This document shows, in pieces, positions 19,701-26,886 of a stretch of 26,886 nucleotides of DNA. Position numbers and translations under genes: made by a program. This DNA is from Bipalium vagum (Eukaryota > Platyhelminthes > Tricladida > Geoplanidae). The DNA lies in contig JBBMKC010120937.1 of assembly GCA_037834085.1 (NCBI GenBank), positions 1 to 26,886 of the forward strand, written 5' to 3'. The notes under the pieces are model-generated. The model saw only the letters and a list, made by a program, of their open reading frames with translations, was not told the DNA's origin and did not search any database. Each line of letters opens with the position of its first letter. The first letter of the stretch is position 1.

Positions 19701-22700
19701 TGAGGATTACTTTCTGACCAATATCTGACGTTATGCCTATTTACTAATTCTTTTAGGTAAAACTTTGCTTCATCTGAAAAGAAATTATTTTCCTTAATAT
19801 CCACATTTTCTAACATTGGGACCAGGATTTTGCACATTCAAACTATATCTTGCAAATCCTCTTCATGTAATTCCTTCGTGAAATGGACCTTAAAAGGTTT
19901 CAATGATAACTGTTCTCTCATAATTCGGTGGGTTGTTGTTCGCGAAATGGAGCAGGTGGTTGTAACAGAGCGAACACTGCATTGCGGGTCACTTTCAATA
20001 ACTTTACTCATTTTCTGAACTCCATTTTCAGTGATCAGCCTTGGTCTTCCAGAATATTCACGATCTTTCACCGAGACAATCTCACAAAAACTCACTTAGA
20101 CAACTTTTTTTTGGTGAGGTTTTCCCAAATTTAATTTCCGTTTAACAACAAAAATTGAGTTGAATTTGGCCATTAGAAGTACAATTTTGATTCTTAACTT
20201 TGAATCTAACTAAATTAACTAAATCTAATTTTAAAATATTAAAACAAAACTTAGACTTACATAATTTAATATTATATAAATAGAATTGTCAATCGATTGA
20301 ATTTAATGAAATATATTTAAGTTTACTTTCTACGGGGATTATGGGACACCCTGTAGTAAAACAAAAATCCGGCCTAATGAGATTTCAGCAGAAATATGAT
20401 TGGTCTATTGCACAACCTAAATAATTGTACTTTTATTTTTCTGAGATTACTCTTAATGACTTTTATTAAGATTATGTTTTGTATTATTCAAGACGCCCTA
20501 GTTTGACCTTGGAGTGCTAAACTGGAAGAGAACAGATGAATGACTGGATATGTCGCTCCCAAAGCTGGGGAATGTTATATAAATTGCGATTTTTCAATTT
20601 TAAGGTTGATAGTTGATTATGAGTGATGCCAATGATTATGCTCAAACTCTGAGTTCGTTAGTTAGCTAATGGGCCACAGAAAGTATTTGTGTAACTTACC
20701 GACCAACCTGTGATGAAGTCAACTCAAGGCCACATTGATTCTAGCTTGGGTTTTGGTTTTTATTTTATTGATGGTATTACGGTGTTTGAGAACTGCAGGT
20801 TGTGTCATCCAGAGAATCAAACGTATTGTTTTTTGCCTGGAGACATTTTGAGTCATTTCGTGATAACTTTGGTGTAAATCGTAGCACAATTAAATGACGA
20901 ACACAAATGAAAACTGTTTGGAGTCAGATTTTTATATTAACAAATATAAATATGAATTAGGTATAATTGCGCAGAATTCACCAAATTTTGTAATTTATGT
21001 TTGGTCTTTTTGTATTTTTAGCAAATTTTATTGGAAAACGAAACAAAATTCGAACAGAAATTAAATAACAAATTTGTCTACTTTTCAATCAAAAGAAAAA
21101 TATCAATCACCTTTTTACTATTTTAATTCTATTAGAAAGATAAACACGACCTACCTATGGCCATGACTGGGTCGTAAATCACCAGTTGGTCGATGGTTAT
21201 GGGCTGATCGATGAGCTGTAGGCGACACTGCAGATTCTTCTTAATGGGCTTGGCGAAAATGATCAGATCAGTGAAAAGGAGAACTTTCACCGAGAGGGTC
21301 TACAAAAATGACAGTCCATCATTTCTATCATTTTGATCTCATCAATATTTAAAATTAACAGTTAACTGACATCATCATCTCTCTTTTCTGATACCATTTC
21401 GCTTAAATATATTCTATTACCTGAACATTGAGAACGTTTATAAAACTTATTTTACTTTTACTTCACTTTACTCTAAAAATGCTGTATTAAAAGTGGAATT
21501 TGAGAACGTGGAAGAGTTGAACACATTTTTGAAGAACGGAAACTCTTACCGAAATCATAGGTTAATTAAACCCTTTGATTATGGAAAGGTTGTTAAAAAG
21601 ACTTGTTAATAAGGCTAATCGGTAAGTGGAATATTTAATTTAATAAATTTTTTATTTATTACATGTCACAATTATCCAAAAACTAAAAAAGAAATATGAA
21701 ACTATGAATGTTATTAACAACAAGGATCTTGATGTCAATAATTTTTATTATTTTCTCTGCTCAAAATTCGAATATTCAAACAAATTTAAACATCAAACTA
21801 TGAAATTTCCAAATCTTTATTTAAATTTATTGATTTTAATTAATTATAAAATACAATTATTTAATTATTGATTAAATTAAAACTGTATATTATAAAATTG
21901 ATGATATAAACTGGTCGAATTAAAAGTGAACCAGTAAAAGAAAAAAAGTTAAAATTGTATTATTTAATGAAAGATAAATGATAAGCAAATTATGTTTTTT
22001 GCAATAAGACAACCAAACACTTTTCTGTTGATTCTGTTTCTGTAGGTTATTGAAAAAATATTTTTTTTGAAAAAAATTGATTTTTAAATTATTTCTTCTT
22101 TTGTTGAAAATTTCCTTTGTCATTTGGCTTAATTTTTATGAAAAATATCAGTGCTAGTAATTCATACTCATATTAGAAAGCTTTATAAACCTTGTTCTTT
22201 GTTTTATCACTTAAAGGTATGAAAAAATGCTTGGTCAGTACAAATTCGACTTTATCGGAAATCAATATTTTATCGATAATTGTTGAAATATTTCGTGATC
22301 TATTCAAGTTTTTAAATTTTAAGCTTTAGTGTTGGGTTTAATGTGGATTTTCATTCAGGCAACAAAATTAAGCATTAAATAAAACAAAAGTCAAAAGAAA
22401 ATCGTTCCAAAATTTCAGCATTTGCAAAAACTGGATATTCTGAAAGAAAAATAGTCAATAAAATGTTGACCGACTCTGTTGGAATTTTATAAATTTAAAA
22501 TAATTTTTAAAAAAATCATAAGAGTAAGTCAGATAAGTTAAATCAAACAAAATATAGGGTACGTTAGGTATTTGGGGACATAAGTTTAATTTTTTTAAAA
22601 TGATTTCTTAAATATACCAATGAAATTTGTTTAACTGAATCAATAGAATAAACAATAATGACAGTAAAACAAATCACTCAAATAATAAAGCAAAATGCTG

Positions 22701-24890
22701 TTTTAGTGGCATTGAAAGCTGATCATTCCAATTTAGAAATCGCACGATTTTTAAAAGTCGCAAGATCATCATCATAATATAGTAAGCCACGACCTTCCGA
22801 TAATTGGATAGTGTCAGAAACAGCAAAGTAAGAGGAAACGCTGTGATATGATGAGAACAAATGATTTTTTTCTAGGAAATTAAGTTGACTGTTGATGGCA
22901 ACCGCAGAAATTCCATGAGGTTTTTTGCCAAAAATTTCAAGGTCTCAGAGTGACCATTCTAAAATGTTGGTCATGTGTTAAAGAAAGGTCAATTTCTCTA
23001 AAAGCAAATCGTTTAAGTAAATTAAAAGTGCTCCTAACGAAACTCAAATCTTCAGCAACACAATATCTGATTTAGTTTTTCTCAGATCAAAAAACCTTTG
23101 ACCAAAATCACAAAATTAACAGAAGAAATGATTGATGGTTATCTAAAGACTCTTCTGAAGTCCCAATTGTTATGCAAAAAAATTTCTGGCATCAATCATG
23201 ATTTAGGGTTCTAAGTGCAGATCTTAGAGTGAATTCTATTGTTTACATTGAGGTCCTGAAAACAGTTGTGAAGTCCTAGATTGATTCAATGCGAAATAGA
23301 AGGCTTTATGTTTCCCAACAAAATTCTGCTCCATCACACCAGGCTCTGCTAACTTGTGAATGGATAGCTGAGAATATCCATGACCAGTTTTCTCCTGATA
23401 TTTGGTCTCCCAGCTCTCTAGTCCTAAATCAATTGGAACACTAAGTGTGGGGCGTTATTGAGAAGTAACATTTCCACAATACTTTACATTCCTTGGAAGT
23501 ATTCATACTGTTATTGTCCAATATGAGCCAGGACAACCTGGTTAAGGCAAGCAGGCGTTCGGAAGCAATGATCCAGTTAATTGTGGTTTTTGCATAAAAT
23601 TATGTAAAACATCATTACATTTTTGGTCAATAAAGCTATAACTTTTTATTATATTTCTGTGTTCCTTGAGATATCAGTATGTTCTCAAATACCTTCGCAT
23701 CCTGTATAACGAAGAATTTTCATTTCCTAAAGTACTTCCTAAAATGCCACAAAAATGTAGGAAAACCAAAATTGCGGACTTATTCCTCAACCATAAAAAA
23801 CAGAAAATTTAACGATTTCAAACTTTTCGAATGTTCTTCTCTTATCGATTTATTTCTAGAAACGGTTTTCGTCGATTTGTATGACTGATATCTGAATTAA
23901 TGCCTTATTGGAATCGAGATCCAAAAGCGTTCATTATTACACAGGATCCCCTTTTCATTTACGATAACGAATCAGTTTTTTTTATTCAACAAAGAAATGC
24001 AATCAGAAATTATTAATAGGTCGACTGTTGTCCAATAATAAACTTCCAATCTAAATACAGTATCTGGCCATTGGAATAGACTCAAGTATTATTTTATATT
24101 ATTGCTCTTCGCCCAATCATAAAGCATAAGTTAACACCGGCCATGACAAAGAACAAACTAGCTTGGGGACTGAAATACAAATACTATGGAGACATATTTT
24201 GGTCAAAAATATAAATAAAAATTAATTTCTACAAAACGGGTTTCATTAAATCGGTTTATTTTCTGACGTCAGTTTTGCTTATCGGGTGAAAGCTCAGTCG
24301 GGCTTAACAATGACCGTATTACATTTTTTAGCCGTTTATCAAAGGAAAGATAATTACCTGAATGTGTAAGCCAAAGGGTTAAGCATCTGGTCCAAGTAAT
24401 GATATGGTCAATTATATCTGCGAAAGGTGTTTGGAAACTTTATTTTGTGGATGGCAACATGAATTCGTAGTAGTATCTGCAAGTGCTCCACAATAAATTA
24501 CAGCCTCAATTACAAATTTGGTTTCCAGGTCGTGAACGATTTTAGTTCATGCATAATGGAGTAGTGGCTTCAGGTGAAGCCTTTAATATAAGGCATATCC
24601 TAGAATCGGGGAAACACGGGGAAATCAAATGACAGTTACTATTAATTTTGAAAGTAATACATTTTAATCAAAAGGTTAAATATTGATTTAACCATTGCAT
24701 TTATAAGTTTTAAAAAGATTTATTTTTACGTTCATGTTATTAATTATTCTTAAATTATAATTGTAATATATGAGGAAGAACAAAAGTCCTTTATCGGTGC
24801 CATAGATATTGATTGTTTACATACCTTTTTTACTTTATTTTTCTTACAAATTATGATTGGTATATTTTCTTGTTATTATTATTATTTATT

Positions 24891-24964
<74 letters not shown>

Positions 24965-25069
24965 AAAATGATAAACAATACAAATACTAACCTTTCTATT
25001 AAGTTGCTTCAATCTCAGAGTATCTTGGTGTAACAAGCACCTCACTTCATTTTCGTATTCATTTTTGAC
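16771..25069 (-). CDS. Dbl/PH-type RhoGEF, PLEKHG5-like, 3' part (five exons)
   Basis: Exons on the minus strand are 24992-25069, 21155-21299, 18637-18773, 18511-18594 and 16771-17175; all are GT/AG and in phase, giving 282 residues. The first exon (NEYENEVRCLLHQDTLRLK) fits the end of the DH domain and strand 1 of a PH domain. The second (VLLFTDLIIFAKPIKKN...) is the PH core and resembles PLEKHG5 'FLFTDLLLVTKAVKK' and 'PLLVDKIV'. The third and fourth complete the PH domain, with its final helix leading into KAHYEAIMAQN. The last exon is a 134-residue Ser/Asn/Asp-rich, probably disordered tail. The catalytic DH domain must lie to the right of the window. RhoGEFs of this group activate RhoA-type GTPases at membranes. 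The introns are 42, 1335, 2381 and 3692 bp, and the two largest contain mariner elements. Family assignment is by PH similarity; the exact orthologue is uncertain. Confidence 0.8.
19108..20353 (-). mobile_element. Mariner-like element (1246 bp) in RhoGEF intron, inactive
   Basis: The element has about 33-bp inverted ends starting CAGGGTGTC and reading on to GAAAGTAAACTT, flanked by TA on both sides (19106-19107 and 20354-20355). The minus-strand transposase starts at ATG near 20173 (MAKFNSIF). It continues after an in-frame stop in 19838-20095 (helix-turn-helix part, SVRSVTTTCSISRTTTHRI), then after another stop (19838-19840) with FFSDEAKFYLK (first catalytic Asp), and after a frameshift near 19547 with MEDGAPAHFSTNVRRYL (second Asp). 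The third site reads CSFNLTPLD where the family has SPDLTPLD, with the preceding PPR segment missing, so the last catalytic Asp is lost. It belongs to the insect-type IS630-Tc1-mariner transposases ending in VNGGHFE. Confidence 0.9.
20540..20877 (+). pseudogene. Cysteine-rich coding-like island on the strand opposite the RhoGEF
   Basis: Three successive plus-strand frames give protein-like, Cys-rich sequence: MTGYVAPKAGECYINCDFSI (from 20540), then MSDANDYAQTLSSL and WATESICVTYRPTCDEVN (20619-20736), then SLGFGFYFIDGITVFENC followed by RLCHPENQTYCFLPGD (20713-20877). The paired cysteines suggest an extracellular protein. Frame changes without matching splice sites suggest decay. The family is unknown. 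It sits in the 2381-bp RhoGEF intron. Confidence 0.35.
21370..21609 (+). other. 79-codon open frame opposite a RhoGEF intron
   Basis: The frame has no ATG at its start but is open from 21370 to TAA 21607-21609. It contains YYLNIENVYKTYFTFTSLYS, then KNAVLKVEFENVEELNTFLK and NGNSYRNHRLIKPFDYGKVV. Possible donors lie at 21561 and 21588. It may be an exon or relic of the same plus-strand gene as the islands at 20540 and 25245. No family is recognised. Confidence 0.35.
22555..23706 (+). mobile_element. Second mariner-type element in RhoGEF intron, decayed
   Basis: Imperfect inverted ends (AGGGTACG, then AGGTATTTGGGGACATA at the left; AGGATGCG, then AGGTATTTGAGAACATA on the inverse at the right) lie next to TA dinucleotides. 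The plus-strand transposase begins MTVKQITQIIKQNAVLVALK (about 22660). It continues in broken frames through FFSDQKTFDQNHKINR, ADLRVNSIVYIEVLKTVVKS and LYVSQQNSAPSHQALLTCEW to SRRSEAMIQL near 23590. The second catalytic site is NSAPSH instead of DSAPSH and the SPDLNPLDY motif is destroyed. Many stops are present. The family is the DSAPSHTA...NSPDLNPLDYYVWG group common in arthropods and other invertebrates. Confidence 0.85.
24058..24572 (+). mobile_element. Tc1-like element remnant, copy 1
   Basis: The left end CAG...CTGGCCATTGGAATAGACTCAAG follows a TA. The N-terminal DNA-binding part of the transposase is missing. Remaining pieces read MTKNKLAWGLKYK (24143), then after about 80 bp of extra sequence SSVGLNNDRITFF, QVMIWSIISAKGVWKLYF and VDGNMNS (24440-24470), followed by a frameshifted tail around 24540. 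These match the central DDE region of Tc1 transposases. No right terminal repeat is visible. Confidence 0.8.
24872..24963. repeat. (TTA)n / (TTTA)n microsatellite in RhoGEF intron
   Basis: Short TTA and TTTA runs followed by about 20 TTA units begin about 30 bp inside the intron from the donor of the exon at 24992-25069. Confidence 0.95.
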
Positions 25070-25244
25070 CTAAAAATTGTTTAATGAATAAATTAAATGG
25101 AACCTTTCACGGTTCGACGACACCGATCAATTAAAATCAAAATCTCTAGAATGAAAATAAACTGAAATCTATTTTACAGAGATAATAATGGATATTCGGT
25201 CCATTAAGCATGACCAAACAATGATGAAATCTACTTTATTGTAA

Positions 25245-25511
25245 CCCTGTTACCTTTATTGTTTCTCCGGATGTGATGACATAAGAAATCTCTTTCGTAG
25301 TTCAGGTCGGTGGATATTTTGTTCATACACTGAATTTAAAGCTGAGCAATGTTTTCTTTTTAAGAAGGGAAGAAGGGTGGAAAAGTATGACATTAATAAA
25401 GAAAGAAGAAATAACATTACATTATCAATAATTTATGACACTCTTCCCGACAGTATCGGAGACTTTACAGTCGTCCCCTCATGGAAAATAATGAGAAAAG
25501 GCATTTTTTGA
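25245..25511 (+). other. 88-codon open frame, possible terminal exon on the plus strand
   Basis: Open from 25245 to TGA 25509-25511, with good acceptors inside (CTCTTTCGTAG ending at 25301 and TTCAG ending at 25306). It reads FSGCDDIRNLFRSSGRWIFC, SYTEFKAEQCFLFKKGRRVE, NITLSIIYDTLPDSIGDF and TVVPSWKIMRKGIF. The composition is that of a folded extracellular protein with Cys pairs. It lies upstream of the visible RhoGEF exons and is antisense to that gene. The family is unknown. Confidence 0.4.
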
Positions 25512-26106
25512 TGAATCTAATAAGAGAAGAGAATGTAGAACCAGTTCAGGAGTCTCTCTATAGAGACTGGTCGTTGAAAATTTAATTTAAAGAAAAACAT
25601 CACTTATAATAAGAAGAAAGCCTTCAAAGTCACGCTTCGTTGCTTTTGATTGAATATTTAGACTTAAGGGAATCAGAAATATTTTTTTTCGTTTCATTTT
25701 TTATTAGTTAAAGTAAGCAGTAGGTATCCCTTTTACACTTGACCACATATTTCTTAATATTATTAATATTCATTTAATCCGAACCCCGTTCCTTACTGGA
25801 CGTGATCCCTCGAGATTGTGATGAAACGGCCTAATTCCGATTCCGTATAATCCAGACTAAATCGCCTGGCAACCGACAATCCAGATTAGGCATACACACA
25901 CACATGCGTATATATATGACATGTGAAAGTATAAATATTAAAAATATAATCCTCTGTGATAATATAAATAATTATATTATTAAAAAAAATAATTAATGAG
26001 AATTTATTATTATTGAGAAATATAAGAAAAATATGATTGCAATTTTTTTTTAAAAAATCATTTTTTAAAAATTTTTGAACAAATAATTTAAGAAAATTAT
26101 TTTACA
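25512..26106. other. AT-rich stretch without a recognised gene
   Basis: I see no exon on either strand. A relatively GC-rich patch at 25785-25890 (with GGATTGTCGG on the minus strand) is followed by a short CA run and TATATA. It has no open frame of note. Confidence 0.4.
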
Positions 26107-26430
26107 TTCGGTTGGTGCAAAAATAAAGTCGTTTTTTTGGCAAGTCATTAATTTCATTCATCTTAATAAATGTTCTGTTTGAATATTCAAAATATTTTGA
26201 TAAATTTTTGAAAGTAAAATTTTTACAAAGAAAATTTCTTTATAAATTACTTAAAATATTTCATAATTATCCTTTTTTAGGCGATTCAACCGAATATGGA
26301 AAAATATCAATATCGTAACATTTTTTGTATGAAAACAAATTGGTCACAAATGCAACCGAAACGACTCTCAAAACGAATAATGCATTTGGTACTGCAACTG
26401 TCAATCAGCGCATATAACATTATGGTTAAA
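26107..26430 (+). mobile_element. Mariner element, 5' end and transposase N-terminus
   Basis: The terminal repeat CGGTTGGTGCAAAAATAAAG is the classical mariner type. A transposase start follows at ATG 26296 (MEKYQYRNIF), and after a frameshift NNAFGTATVNQRI, matching the 'INxAFGxGTVNERT' stretch of irritans-like mariners. After about 26430 the sequence is AT-rich and I cannot follow the element. Its right end is not in the window or has been lost. Confidence 0.75.
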
Positions 26431-26886
26431 AATGTTTATTAAAAATAAATATTTTAAATCAAGGAAAGCAATTTTTCAAAATATTCTCCTTTTTTTAAAA
26501 TAATTTTATCTGAAACTTCTTTTGAAGAAAACTGATAAAAAAATTAAGAAAAGAAATAATTTTATTAAAATTTTTCGAAAAAATATATTTTGGATTAAAA
26601 AATAAATTAAAAAAAAATAAAATATTTCTAATTTTACTTTTATTAAATAAAAATTAATATTTTTTGCTTTAAAAATTTATATTAGGTCTACAAATATGAC
26701 TGCACCGTTTTTATTTTTTATAATTAAAATTAAAATGAAATTATGGTTTTGTATATTTTTTGTTGTTTAAATAATATTCACATTGGGCGCTAATTATAAT
26801 AATATAATAACTTTTTAAATAGTTTGCACATCATTAATTATTTACTATTTTAGATGACAACATTTGTGCCGGAAAATAACCATTTG

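Noticed and set aside
21920-22123. 67-codon minus-strand open frame
   Set aside because: It is low-complexity Lys/Asn/Phe-rich sequence in AT-rich intron DNA, without splice sites that fit the RhoGEF phase.
21581-22286. Possible two-exon start MERLLKRLVNKANR / YEKMLGQYKFDFIGNQYF, reminiscent of NDUFAF2/NDUFA12
   Set aside because: The donor (GTAAGT at 21622) and phase are good, but only about 36 residues follow before a stop, and the conserved W-x-x-W tail of those families is absent downstream.
23679-23888. 69-codon plus-strand open frame
   Set aside because: It starts inside the terminal repeat of the mariner-type element and has no recognisable family or splice context.
1-26886. CRISPR arrays, tRNA or rRNA genes, bacterial operons
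   Set aside because: The only tandem repeats are simple TTA/TAA microsatellites, I found no cloverleaf or rRNA core sequence, and the genes are spliced and eukaryotic.

Overview
The window is AT-rich animal nuclear DNA, most probably from an invertebrate. Its host genes are split by many very short introns (42-122 bp), and a few introns have been enlarged by transposons. I could not fix the species or phylum. Everything below is read by eye: exon edges come from GT/AG signals, reading phase and remembered family sequence.

Three host genes are well supported, all on the minus strand. From right to left they are (1) the 3' part of a Dbl/PH Rho guanine-exchange factor most like PLEKHG5 (16771-25069, five exons, 5' part outside the window); (2) an intronless 533-residue protein with two RING-type zinc modules (14054-15655); and (3) a complete 12-exon gene for the TFIIH subunit p44/SSL1, GTF2H2 (7939-13085, 393 residues). 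None of the three is covered by one long open frame except the RING protein, so a plain ORF list would miss two of them.

DNA transposons fill the larger introns. GTF2H2 intron 5 holds an IS630-Tc1-mariner element (10252-12102), which is itself interrupted by a deleted Merlin element (10944-11571) with a perfect 8-bp target duplication. The RhoGEF introns hold a 1.25-kb mariner-like element (19108-20353), a second mariner-type element (22555-23706) and a Tc1 remnant (24058-24572). Two more pieces of that Tc1 family lie at 975-1048 and 16325-16500. A mariner 5' end begins at 26107.

The left third (1-7.8 kb) is mostly relics. Two copies of a non-LTR retrotransposon with a restriction-like endonuclease lie in opposite orientation (1046-3180 plus, 4256-5475 minus). 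There is a frameshifted PAN/apple-domain secreted-protein gene (5736-6362), and several open or nearly open frames that I cannot name.

The least explained signals are the double-RING protein, a set of plus-strand coding-like islands inside the antisense RhoGEF introns (20540-20877, 21370-21609, 25245-25511), and the conserved-looking tail of the PAN gene. I see no convincing new multi-gene system.
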